64,000 nt of DNA, taken from NCBI RefSeq assembly GCF_006337125.1, contig NZ_CP040887.1, forward strand, positions 2,976,001 through 3,040,000. Reading direction: 5' to 3'. This DNA comes from Serinicoccus chungangensis. Lineage in GTDB: Bacteria > Actinomycetota > Actinomycetes > Actinomycetales > Dermatophilaceae. Below are positions 27,193-38,800 of this stretch, in pieces (positions within the stretch are counted from its first letter, which is position 1; each line of letters opens with the position of its first letter). The notes below the pieces were generated by a model. That model ran no database searches and was not told the DNA's origin. It worked only from the letters and a program-made list of their open reading frames with translations. A program made the translations under genes and the position numbers.

Positions 27193-28662
27193 TCAGGGGC
27201 GGCAGGTCAGACGTTCGATCTCGGCAACCAGGATACGCCTCTCGGCGTGCCAGGAATTCATGGCGGCGAAGTGCAGCGCCCGCTCTCGATATGCCGCGTG
27301 AAAGCGTGAGTCCAGGACTCGGTGAACCGCGTTGGAAAGCTCAATCTCGTCAAAAGAGTCATAGGTTTCGCCGCACCGCCACGCATCCACAAGGCGCGCG
27401 ATCTCAGGGAGTCTAGATGCTACGAAAGGAACCCCGGAGTTCGGATATTCGAAGGCCTTGTTGGGCAGCGCGTACATGTTGTTCTTGGAGACCGGCTGGT
27501 AGGGAATGAGCCCGACTGAGGCTGCAGCAGTCCACGACGGGAGTTGGGCCGGCGGCACGGCCGGAAGGTCGTGGACTCGTGCCCTCACCCCTAGCTGCGT
27601 TGCGAGTGCCAAGAGCTCTTCCCGCAGCGCGCCGTTCCCGAGGAGAACTAGGTGCGCGTCGTCGGGAAAGTGGGACACGGCACGGACGCACACGTCAAGA
27701 CCACGGCCGGCCACCAGCCCGCCCTGATACAGCACGATGCGCTTGTCAGCGTCCAGCCCCAACATGGCATTGAGGTCCATAGGTCTTTGGCGCACCGACG
27801 TCGGCACTGGCGGGGAGCAGTTGCGCAGGACTACGCCATCTACTCCGTACCGTCGTCGATACTCGTCCCTGATGGTGGTGTTCACGACGACGATCGAGTC
27901 GGCACGGCGCATGTAGTGCCGCTCGACGGGCCACAGGAGTGCTCGCTCGTGGGGCCTGAATGCCGTGCTCTCCAAGTACAGCTCATGACAGTCGTGCAGG
28001 TGCGGTCGGCGCATCCGGCGGGCGGCGATGCTGGCCCCCACGAGACCTGGAAGGTCAGAACTGACGATGAGGTCAGGGGAATGTGCCTCGATGACGGATG
28101 GTGTGAGGCGCCAGAAATCGACGAACCTGTTGAGGGTGTGAAACTGGCGCAAGGCATTCCGGACGGTCAGGTCGCGCTGCTTCCTCGCCGCACGACCGCG
28201 CCGGATCCACCAACGCTTGAAGATCGGCCACCGCTTCGTGGCGAGGGTGCGGATGCGGCGCCCACGCCGGGACGTCCACCAGCCGTAAGCCAGTGTTGCG
28301 ACGCGCCCGCCTGTCAGCATCCAGGCAGGAGCTACGGGACGCGGCTTGCCCGCGCGTTCCCGTCGCAGCTGCGCCTCCTGGTCCCAACGGGCTCTTCGCA
28401 GGGTGTTCTGTCGGGTCATCCACATCTGGTATCGCATTGCTGCAGACCGGACCTCGACGAAGGTGGCGCTGAGCCGTGGACTGGACAGGCCGAGAAAGAA
28501 ATCCTCGCGCGGCGGGGTGTTGACGACGGTCACCTGAGCCCCGAGGTCCAGAAGTGTCACGATGTTCCGCCTGATACGACCCCGCAACTGCGGCTTCATG
28601 GCCACGACGACCACCCGCAGGGGTCGCGATGCTTGTGCTGCGGAGCCTCGCGGCCCGCTCAT
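27193..28662 (-). CDS. GT4 glycosyltransferase
   Basis: It encodes 489 residues. The ATG at 28662 overlaps the stop of the oxidoreductase gene as ATGA. The N-terminus reads RVVVVAMKPQLRGRIRRN; a basic linker (GRRIRTLATKRW, IRRGRAARKQRD) at about 130-165 may touch the membrane. SDLPGLVGASIAARRM and HDCHELYLES lie in the acceptor domain. KRIVLYQGGLVAGRGLDVC opens the donor domain and ALPNKAFEYPNSGVPFVAS resembles the GT4 C-terminal motif. It ends three bases from the convergent asparagine-synthetase-like gene. Confidence 0.83.
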   Translation of the reverse strand: MSGPRGSAAQASRPLRVVVVAMKPQLRGRIRRNIVTLLDLGAQVTVVNTPPREDFFLGLSSPRLSATFVEVRSAAMRYQMWMTRQNTLRRARWDQEAQLRRERAGKPRPVAPAWMLTGGRVATLAYGWWTSRRGRRIRTLATKRWPIFKRWWIRRGRAARKQRDLTVRNALRQFHTLNRFVDFWRLTPSVIEAHSPDLIVSSDLPGLVGASIAARRMRRPHLHDCHELYLESTAFRPHERALLWPVERHYMRRADSIVVVNTTIRDEYRRRYGVDGVVLRNCSPPVPTSVRQRPMDLNAMLGLDADKRIVLYQGGLVAGRGLDVCVRAVSHFPDDAHLVLLGNGALREELLALATQLGVRARVHDLPAVPPAQLPSWTAAASVGLIPYQPVSKNNMYALPNKAFEYPNSGVPFVASRLPEIARLVDAWRCGETYDSFDEIELSNAVHRVLDSRFHAAYRERALHFAAMNSWHAERRILVAEIERLTCRP

Positions 28663-29687
28663 GCTGGCTCGGCTACTCGTCCCACACCCGAGACTGGCCC
28701 TACCTGGACAGCGTTGCCCGTTCGCGTGGACATCATGACCGCTTTCATGACGCTGAGGGTATGCGCTCCTTCCCGGAAGGTGACGACATCGCATCCCTGG
28801 CCGCGAACAGCCTCCCAGAAGACTTGATGCTGCAGGCGCAGCGGCTCGGTCTGCCTCAACACGTACCGAATCTCGTCCCCTTCACCGACCCGCCGGAACA
28901 GTGTCGCCGTCTCCCATGCGTCAGCTGGATGAGTCACGCTGGCATGGAATGTCAAGGTCGATCTGCCGAGGTCGGCGATCAGGTGGCCGCGCTCGCCCGT
29001 GACAGAGATGACGTGCTCGAACAGGGGGGACAAGTCATTGACGACGTGGTTGACCACCTTGTCGTCCGACAACGAGCCGGTCACGGAGATCATCTCCGCC
29101 CCGCGGCGTCCCACTGGACCCGTGGAAACGGCGCTGATGGTGCGATACGGCGAGGCCGCCAACCAGGTCGTGAGGTCGAGGTTCTGCGCCGTGACATCCT
29201 GGAGGGTCAGCGCGTCCTGGTCGCGAGCCGAGGCCCCCCCCTCCCGGCGCGTGCTGATCTGGTAAAGGGCTCCCAACTGGCCCAGTGCCAATCTGCGCCG
29301 CAGCTCCTGCACGGCTGGCGTGTATCGATCAAGGTTGCCCACCGCTCCGATGAGGCCTGCGTCCTCGAACCACCGGCTGACGTCTGGCAAGGACTCCAAG
29401 GCCAGAGCACACGGCTGGGTCAGAAGGCAGTGCACGCCGGCGTCGATAAACATCTCAGCCGCGTCTTGGCCGAGGCAGAGAGGACCCGCCACGATGGCAC
29501 AGTCGACACCGGCGCCCACGACCTCTCGCACTGCGGTCGGCGCGAGACGCTTGGAATCCGCCCCGAGAGCCTCAGCGCTGGCGACGGCGATCAGGTCCAC
29601 TTCTTCGAGCATGCCGATGCTCTGCGCATGTGGGCTGACGAACCTGTCCGGACCGATCAGCCCGACTCGTAGATGGCTCCCTCTCAC
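28659..29687 (-). CDS. Gfo/Idh/MocA-type oxidoreductase, divergent
   Basis: It encodes 342 residues from a GTG at 29687, placing LRVGLIG at residues 6-12 as expected for the Rossmann fold. A GTG at 29774 would add 29 residues, but that stretch overlaps a terminator-like hairpin and looks non-coding. The usual EKP motif is replaced by TQPCALALES, which removes the conserved lysine. AVGNLDRYTPAVQELRRRL and LGQLGALYQISTRR match the family's middle. The enzyme may have lost classical NAD(P)-dependent sugar oxidation, or may use an altered mechanism. It is coupled to the downstream GT4. Confidence 0.72.
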   Translation of the reverse strand: MRGSHLRVGLIGPDRFVSPHAQSIGMLEEVDLIAVASAEALGADSKRLAPTAVREVVGAGVDCAIVAGPLCLGQDAAEMFIDAGVHCLLTQPCALALESLPDVSRWFEDAGLIGAVGNLDRYTPAVQELRRRLALGQLGALYQISTRREGGASARDQDALTLQDVTAQNLDLTTWLAASPYRTISAVSTGPVGRRGAEMISVTGSLSDDKVVNHVVNDLSPLFEHVISVTGERGHLIADLGRSTLTFHASVTHPADAWETATLFRRVGEGDEIRYVLRQTEPLRLQHQVFWEAVRGQGCDVVTFREGAHTLSVMKAVMMSTRTGNAVQVGPVSGVGRVAEPA

Positions 29688-29777
29688 ACCACAGGCCTGA
29701 TCGTCGTTGGTCGCGGCTGGTGGCCCTTCTGGCTTCGGCTCAGAAGTGCACGTCGGCGTGGTCTCTCCAGGCACCGC

Positions 29778-29812
29778 GGTGCCTGCAACCCGCGTGCGAG
29801 GCTGCAGGCACC
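29778..29812 (-). terminator. Hairpin downstream of the giant surface-protein gene
   Basis: A perfect 10-base inverted repeat, GGTGCCTGCA pairing with TGCAGGCACC, spans 29778-29787 and 29803-29812 with a 15-base loop. It lies 42 bases after the giant gene's stop. A 14-base palindrome at 29770-29783 overlaps it. There is no U-tract, as is common in actinobacterial terminators. Confidence 0.5.
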
Positions 29813-29853
29813 ATGGTCCGGTCTCATCCCCTCGATGGTGGTCCTCCGCGCCG

Positions 29854-32800
29854 TCAGTCCGCCGGGGCCACGTTCGTGACCAGGTAGACGTTGTCGTTGA
29901 AGTCGTAGTTGATGCCGGAGTAGTCCATCACCACGAAGTACGACCCAGGGATCGGCGTGCCCTCCCGGTCCTCCACCGGCCAGATGCGGACGTGATGTCC
30001 GAGCTGGCACCCGTCGTTGCCCGCGCCGCAGCTGTCCGGGTCGGTGTTGTTGAGCTTCCAGTCGCTCGACTCCGGGTCGATCCTCCAGCTGAAGGTCGAC
30101 TGGGACGGCGTGAACGTCCGGTAGGCGGGGTTGGTGGACGACCCGTTGATCCGCGGACGCAGGGTCTGGGCCCACTGACCGTTGTGGGTCAGCTGGTTCT
30201 GCCACGTCCCCTTGTTACCGACGGGGTGCGTTCCGAAGGTCGCCGTGTTGCTGCAGCAGGTGTGGTACGCCGCCAGCTGACGCACAGTGGCAGGCTTCGA
30301 CGTGTCCAGCCGCTTCCAGGTGGCCGAGAGGACCTCGTCGCCGATGGCCTCCAGCCGTCCCTGGTTGTTGAGCTGCTGACCGGGTCCGACGATCGTGGTG
30401 CCCGGCCCGTACGCCTCGATGATCTCCGCGACGTTGGGCTCGTTGCCGCCCTCGCTCTGCGACTGCCAGATGGCTCCGAGCTCGACCGTGGTCGTCGGCC
30501 CGTCACTGCCGTTGTGGCGGATGAGCATCTCGGACTCGAAGTTGGTGTTCTGCCCCGAACCGGTGCCGATGAAACGGACGGTGACCGGGAGCGTGCCGCC
30601 CACGGCGATGGTCGCCGGGAGCGCCGGCGCGTTGACCAGCTCGAAGTCGTCCTGGTCGGCGATGTCCAGCGCCGAGACGACGACCGGCTCCGACCCGCTG
30701 TTGCCCACGTTGACTACAGCGGTGTCGGCGGTCGCCGGGTTGCTGGTGGTCGACTGGATCCGGCTCATCACCAGGCGGTCGTGGAAGGGCGCCGCCTCCG
30801 GGTTGGTGAGGGTGAGGTCACCGTCCGCGAGCTCCACGATCGTGAACGTCACCGTGCGGGTGGTCGTGTTGCCGGCCCCGTCCACCGCGGTGATGACCAC
30901 CTCGTGGTTGCCGGATCCGGCGACCTCGAACGGGGCGGTGTAGTTGACCTCCGGAGCGCCGTCGATGCTGTAGTCGACGAACTCCAGGGTCCGGTCGGTC
31001 GCGGTGACCGTGACGGTGACCGGGCCGGTGTAGGTGCCACCCTCACCCTCGCCGTCCAGCGCGACCGAGACCTGCGGCGGGACGACGTCGCCCTCGGCGG
31101 TCGAGGTGATCCGCACCCACTGCAGCTTCGTGTTCGTGCCATCAGACGCCAGCGTCAGCGCGCCGTCCGAGACCTCGACCGTGGCGCTGCCGGTGCCGTA
31201 GTCACCTAGCCCGTTCGGCACGAAGCCGTCGATGACGGACGCGCCCTCTGCGGTGATGCCGTGCGTCGAGTCGCTGTAGTCGGCGTCACCGACGGACACC
31301 TCGACGGTGTACTCGCCGTCGGCGAGGGCATACTCCCACTCGCCGTCGACGACCGCGGCGACCTCGGCGTCGTCCACCAGGATCGTGGTCGCCTCCAGCA
31401 CGTTCGCCTCGGAGGTGCGGTTGCGGGTGTCGGCCGTCTTGGCCGCCCCGCCCTCGGTCCGCACCCAGCCGTAGCCGCGCTCTTGGGTGAACAGGGCACC
31501 GGTGTCCGCCACCCACCCCGTGGGCGTGGCAGCAGCTGCCGGCTGGAAGTTGACCTGCGCCACCGTCTGGGTGACCGGCCCGTCCATCGGGACCACCTCG
31601 AGATAGTTGATCTTGGTGTTGGTCCCACCGAGCTGGTCTACCGTCAGCGCGCCGTCGAGCACCTCGACCGCGACCGTGCCCACCTCGTGCCGGGCGTCGG
31701 ACCCGTTCGGGGCGGTGGAGTTCGGGAAGGCGTCGATGGCCGTCACACCCTCGACATTGATGGTGTGCGTCTCCGCAGCGCTCCCTCGGTTGGGGTCACC
31801 CACGGCGACGGTCACCTCGTAGGTCCCGTCAGGCAGCGCGACCTGCCAGGATCCGTCCAGCAGGACTCCGCCATCGCTCTCCGGGGGCAGGTCCATGTGC
31901 ATCAACGTGTCCAGGCGCTGGTCGTCGTTGCTGTCGCGGTCGCGACCGTTGCCGACCAGCGTCAGCGGCTCCAGCGTCTCGTCGTCGACCCACCCGTAGG
32001 TCAGGTCGGTGCCCTGGTCGGCTCCCGAGCGGGGACCGTAGGCCTGGCCGAAGTCGCGCAGGTAGCCGTCCGGCACCGGGGCCGTCTCGGACTGGAAGTT
32101 GAACCTCAGCGCGTCGTCGGCGGGGGGCTCGGGCTCCACGACGTCGCCCGCTGGCACCACGTTGTCGACCAGGAAGACGTAGTCCTGGTAGTCACCGTTG
32201 GAGGCGTCCTCGAAGGCCACGACGAACCGGTCACCGGAGAGCGGGTAGATGCGCGCCCGGTGCAGACCGCCGCCGTCGTTGCGGCCGTCCTCGGTGTAGC
32301 CGACCCGGTTGAAGGTGTTCGAGTCGTAGTAGAGCCCGAACGCCTCCGTCCCCGGGTCGAAGGAGGTGCCGCCCGAGCCGAGCGCCGGGTTGAGCGTCTG
32401 CAGCTGGCCGTTGGCGATCGAGCCGACCTCGTTGAGGGTGACGTCGCCCTCGGCCGCGGCGTACCACCCGAAGGGCAGGTTCTCCTGCGGCGCGAACGCC
32501 GCCACCGGGGTCATGGTGACCGGGCCGTCACCAGCCCGCTCGAACAGCGGCTCGAGCACCTCGTCGCCCTTGGCCGCCGGGTCCATGCCGCCGGCCAGGT
32601 TGGTCCACCCGGCCGAGATGCCGTAGCCCAGGGCGTCGAGCACGAGCTGGAACGGCGGCTCGTTGCCGCCCTCCTGGCCCTGGAAAGCCAGGCCACGCAG
32701 GTCGACGGTCTCGGTGTCGCCGTCGCCCGTGGTGAGGGTCAGCTGCGCCTTCTTCACCTCGACGCCGCCGCTCGGGTCGAACGTCACGGTGACCGTGGCG

Positions 32801-35800
32801 TCCTCACCCGCGGCGAGGGTGCCGGGCGACGACGCGGAGAACTGCCCGCTGTTGGTCCCCGTGAACGCCGCGGTGATGTCCACCGGCTCGCTGCCGTTGT
32901 TGGTCACCGTCACCTCGGCGGTGTCGGTCGGCTGCTGGGTGTTGAGCGTGGCCGACATGACCAGCTCGTCCGTGTCCGTCGAGATCGACGACGCCGTCTG
33001 ACCGTCGGGGACGCGCAGCAGGTAGAGCTCCTGCGGCTCGCCACCTCGGTTGTACTGGTTGATGTAGAGGTTGCCCTCGTGGACCGAGGTGTCCTCGATG
33101 ACGTCCAGCGGGTCGGCATACCCGGTGAAGCCGGGGATGTCCGTGCCGGGCTGCGCGCCCAGGACGGTGCCGTCCGAGTCGACCTGCATGGTGAGCAGGT
33201 CGTCGTTGCCGCTGAACCGGACGACCATCATCCGGCCCTGGAGCTGACCGCCGAAGGTGTTCGACGTGTACTCGATGACGCCGTTGGGCGACTTGTTGAA
33301 GTCGAAGTCGTAGGCCCAGCCCCGGTAGTTCTGGTCAGGGTCCAGGCTGGCCGGATACTTGCTGCCGCCTGAGCCGGCGCCCTCAGGGTTGCCACCGTTG
33401 TTCAGCACCCACTCACAGCGAGTCGGGTTCGGGTGCCCGTAGTAGCCACCCTGCTCCACCTCGAAGAGGAAGTCACGCTGCGTCGGGTGGTTGGAGATCG
33501 CCGGCACGGTGCCACCCGTATAGGGCTCGCCGTCGATCCTGCGGGTGGCACACTCCTCCGTGACGTCGGTGCCGTTGCCGTAGCCGTTCTGACCCGCCTG
33601 CTGGTTGCTCGTCATGGTCATGGTGCCGCCGCTGACCGTGACACCTGGGCTGTTGCCACCGCCGGCCGTGCCGTTGGTGGGCACGTAGATGCTGCCGTTG
33701 GAGTGCCAGATCAGGTCGTACGCGTTCCGGATACCGGTCGCGTAGATCTCCAGCGGAGCGTCGTCGGCGAACGGGTCGTAGCTGCCGCCGACCTCCTCGG
33801 TGGCGACATTGATCGGCCCGTTCGCCCGGGCGGTGGCCAGGGCGTCCTGCGGGTCGAAGCGCAGCAGCGCAGCCGTCAGCTGGGTCTCACCACGGTTGCC
33901 CCATCCGCTGTCGACGTCGCCAGCGGCCTGGTTGGAACCCTGGAGGAAGTACATCCACGGGTCACCCCCGTCACCGGAGGGACCGTAGGCCAGCGAGTTG
34001 GACAGGTGGTCCTTCGCCGACCTCGGAAGGTTGGTGATGACGTCGGTCACGACGGGGTTGTCCACGTCGCTGAAGTCGACGACGGAGACCTTCGAGCCGA
34101 GCCGGGCGCTCTCGTTGCCCAGGTTCGCCGTCGCGTGGGTGACCCACGCCAGGTCCGGGTCGTTCTCGTCGAAGACCAGGCCCACCGAGGCGCGCCCGGC
34201 GAAGACACCGAGGTCCTGAGCGGGCCCGAGGGTGCCGTCCTCGAGGATCTCGTAGCGGAACATGCCCTGGCCGATGGTGGTCGCCCAGAGGTGGCCGTCG
34301 TGGACGACGAGGGAGGCGAAGTACTTGCCGTTCTCCGCACCGGAGGCGGTGGGCAGCAGAACCTTCTCGAAGCTCACGTCCTCGACGGGGTCGAACACCC
34401 CGGGCTCACCGGGATCGACCGGCTCGTCCGCCTCACCGGTCGTGAAGACCGACTCGAAGGCCCCGAAGGTGTTGCCGGCCTCGTCCAGCGCTCCGTCGAT
34501 GACGTAGCGGTAGCTGGTCTCCGCCTTGAGCGGGGCGGTGGGGCTGAAGGCGATCGTGTCGTTGCCGCCCGTCGAGCCACGGTTGCCCTCCACCTCGACC
34601 TCACCGGCCTCCGTGATCTCGAACAGCTTGACCGCGTCGTCCGTCAGGGAGGTGGATCGCGACGGGTCGACACCGATGCCGGTCCCGGGCACCGCGACCG
34701 AGGCAGACACGGAGGTGTCCAGGGCGACGTCGGAGGCGCGGTTGGCAGGGATCGTGTTGGTCACGAACGGCTGGGTGCCGACGCTGCGGATCTCCACGTA
34801 GCTGATTTTGGAGTTGGCGCCGCCGACCGCATCGATGGTCAGCCGGCCGTCCTGGACACCTGCATAGGCGGTCACCTCTTCGTACTCGTCCGCCGCGGTG
34901 GCCTGGAACTCGCGGATGGCCACGCCGGTCTCGACATTGATGGCGTGCAGCGAGTCGTAGACCCCGCTGCTGGGCTGGTCACCCACCGCCAGCGTCACCT
35001 CGTAGAGACCGTCGGGAAGAGCGATCTCCCAGGCGCCCTCGGTGCACTGGTTGGTGCTGCAGTTCGCCGTGCCGTTGTAGACCTCGCTGATGTCGTTGTA
35101 CTGCATGTGGATGAAGGTGTCGAGCAGCTGGTCGATACCGGCGCGGTTCCGGTCCCGACCGTTGGCCGACATGTTCAGCGGGGTGCTGGTGCCCTGCTCG
35201 ACCCAGCCGTAGCTGAGGCCGTTGCCGCGATCGCCGTAGGCGGCTCCGCCGTCGGCCAGGTAGCCGGACGGCGTGGGCGCGGTGGGCAGCTGGAAGTTGA
35301 TGTCCAGCGTGATGTCCTCGACGACCTCGATCTCGAACGTCCCGCTACCGCTGCTGGTCCCGTCGTCGGCCGTCACCTCGACGGTGTACGGGCTGTCGGC
35401 AGCGGTGTCCTGCGCCACGGTTCCCGAGATGGACCCGTCCGCGTAGGTGAGCCCGTCCGGCAGGCCCGTCACGGTGACCTCGACGCCCTCGCCCTGCGGG
35501 TCGGTCGCCCGGACCGGGATGAGGGTCTGCTGCGCCTCGAAGAGGGTCCGGTCACCGCTGAGGGTGACCACCGGTGCACCCTGGTCGGCCTGGCTGACCG
35601 CGAAGTCGCCGAAGGTCACGAACAGCTCGGAGGTCGCCTCGTTCCTCTTGGTCGCGAAGACACCGGCGAAGCTGGCCGGACCGGCCTCGTCGTCGGCGAG
35701 GACCTCGCCGTCGAAGAAGGCCTGCGGCACGGTGAACTCGCCGAGGGTGACCGGCGCAGCGGTGCCGACCTGATAGCTGCCGACGACCGTGTTGTCCGCG

Positions 35801-38800
35801 TCGTCCAGCACCATCGTCAGGACGACGTCCGTGCCCTCGGGGAACGAGGAGCCGTTGATCTCGTTGGCGTCGCCGTTGGCGACCCCGTCGATCTCCCGCT
35901 GGAACTGGGCCCGCACATTGGTGCCGGCCTGGTTCTGCAGGGTCAGGTTGACCAGGTTGTCCTCGTCCAGGCCGAACCACAGGCCGGCCTTCTCGGCGTT
36001 CGCGGTGCCGTCGAAGTCGGGGGCCACGACGGTCGTGCTGACCGTGGTCACCTCACCGGCCGCCTCGACACCGACACCCAGCCCGTTGAGGAGAGAGTTG
36101 GTGTTCGCGGTGGGGGCCTTCTGGTACTGGATGCCTTGGGTGGCCTCGATGGTGAGGCCCCCGTCGGCGACCTGGAGGTTGCCCGGCTCGTAGCCCGGGA
36201 CCTCGGGGATGGTGGGGTCACCGTCAGCCGCGAGGCGCGTCGAGGGCGGATCCACCATGGTGAAGCCGATGTCGGCGCCTGCCCCGTCCTCCATGCCGCC
36301 GTCGCTGCCGTCGAAGGACAGCTCCACCGGCAGCTCCGGCACCACGTCGGCGCAGACGAGGGTGGAGATCGGCGAGCACGCCTCGGCCTGAGCGGGCGCC
36401 TCCGGGGTGGCGGCGACCTCGTCGGAGACCTCCGACTCGTTGTCCGAGGAGTCGACCGCGGTCACCACGTAGAAGTACTCGGTGCCGTTGGTCACCCCGG
36501 AGTCGACGAAGGACTCCGTCCCGGCCGCCACCAGCTCGGTGTTGACCGGCGACCGCTCGGCGTCCACACCGGTGGACTGAGAGCGGTAGACGTTGTAGCC
36601 GGCCAGGTCGTCCTCGCCGTTGGCGTCCCACGTCAGCTCGACCTGGCCGTCACCGCCGGTCGCAGCGAGTCCCGCGGGGGCCGCCGGAGCGGTCGTGTCC
36701 GCGTCCGCTCCCTGGGTGACCGAGAAGTCACCGAAGGTGAGGAGCAGGTCATTCGTCGTCTCGGCCCGCTTCGTGGCGAAGATGCCGGCATAGCTGGCCG
36801 GACCGGTCTCCTCGTCGGCGAGCAGCTCACCGTCGAAGAACGCCTGCGGAACCGTGAGCTCCGGGAGGTCGACCGGCGACGCGGTACCGACCTGGTAGCT
36901 GCCGACGACCGAGTTGTCGGCGTCGTCCAGCACCATCGTCAGGACCACGTCCGTGCCCTCGGAGAACGGAGCGCTGTTGAACTCGTCGCTGGCCGTGACG
37001 ACCTTGCCGCCGACCTCACGCTGCACCTGGACCCGGACGTTGGTGCCGGTCTGGTTTTGCACGGTGAGGTTGACCAGGTTGTCCTCGTCGAGGCCGAACC
37101 ACAGCCCGCCCTTCTCGGAGTTGGCGGTGCCGTCGAAGTCCGGAGCCACCACCGTCGTGCTGACGGTGGTCGTCGTCCCCGACGCCTCGACCCCGACACC
37201 CAGCCCGTTGATGAGGGAGTTGGTGTTGCTCGACTGGACGTTGTCCGCGTACTGGATACCGCGGGTGGCCTCGATGGTCAGACCGTTCTCGACGATCTGG
37301 AGGTTGCCGGGCTCGTAGCCCGGGACGTCGGCATTGCTGGGCGCACCGTCGAGGTCGAGACGGGCCGAGGGTGGGTCCACCATGGTGAAGCCGATGTCCT
37401 CGCCAGCCTGGTCCACCAGACCGCCGTCGGTGCCGTCGAAGGACAGCTCCACCGGGGTCTCGAGCACCACGTCGGCGCACGGGAGGGTCGAGATCAGCGA
37501 GCATCCCGCGACCGGCTCGGCGACCGGCGTGACGGACACCTCGTCGGAGATCTCCGACTGGTTGTCCGAGGAGTCGACCGCGGTCACCACGTAGAAGTAC
37601 TCGGTGCCGTTGGTCACCCCGGAGTCGACGAAGGACTCCGTCCCGGCCGCCACCAGCTCGCTGTTGACCGGCGACCGCTCGGCGTCCACACCGGTGGACT
37701 GAGAGCGGTACACGTTGTAGCCGGCCAGGTCCTCCTCACCGTTGGCGTCCCACGTCAGCTCGACCTGGCCGTCACCGGCGGTCGCACTCAGCCCGGACGG
37801 CGCGCCCGGAGCCGTCGTATCCGCAGCCTCACCGGTGCTGGCGCCGGGCTGGGCGAAGGTCGGGGTCCCGCGGTACTGACCCGGGAAAGAGCCGGTCTCG
37901 TCGAGAGCGACATCACCCTCGTTCTCGTCCATGCGCCAGTGACCCCGCGCACCATCGCCAGCGACCAGCGACCCGTACCCCTCGTGGTCCCCGTCTGCGA
38001 TCTCCGCGAAGTGTGCAGCGACATCCGCAGAGCTCAACGCACGGTCGTACACCGCGACCTCGTCCACCTCACCCACCGCAGACCCCAGGTACCCCCCACC
38101 GATCCGCAACGGCAGCGTCGACGCCGCCGGGGCTTCGGTCATCGCCTTGCGCCCGGCCAACTGGCCATCCAGGAACATCCACACCGTCGACCCAGAACGA
38201 GTCACCACCACGTGGTTCCACTCGCCCGCACGCAAGGTCCCGTTCGAACGCACCACATCGAACGGCGCACGGTTAGCCCCGGCAGAACCCTGGAAGAAGT
38301 ACACCCGCCCCGTCGTCTCCAGAGTCAGCACACCCTCCCCGCCATACGCCTTGCCCAACAGCACCCGGCGCTGATCGAAGTCCTCAGGCTTGACCCACAC
38401 CTCCCACGTCGAGTCACCCGCCAGCTCCGAACCCACCCCCGGAACCACCACATCATCATCACCCGAGAACCCCACCGACTGACCCAGAGTCACCTCCGGC
38501 TGCGCCACCACAGCCGTGGCGGTAGCGCCGGGCTGGGCGAAGGTCGGGGTCCCGCGGTACTGACCCGGGAAAGAGCCGGTCTCGTCGAGAGCGACATCAC
38601 CCTCGTTCTCGTCCATGCGCCAGTGACCCCGCGCACCATCGCCAGCGACCAGCGACCCGTACCCCTCGTGGTCCCCGTCTGCGATCTCCGCGAAGTGTGC
38701 AGCGACATCCGCAGAGCTCAACGCACGGTCGTACACCGCGACCTCGTCCACCTCACCCACCGCAGACCCCAGGTACCCCCCACCGATCCGCAACGGCAGC

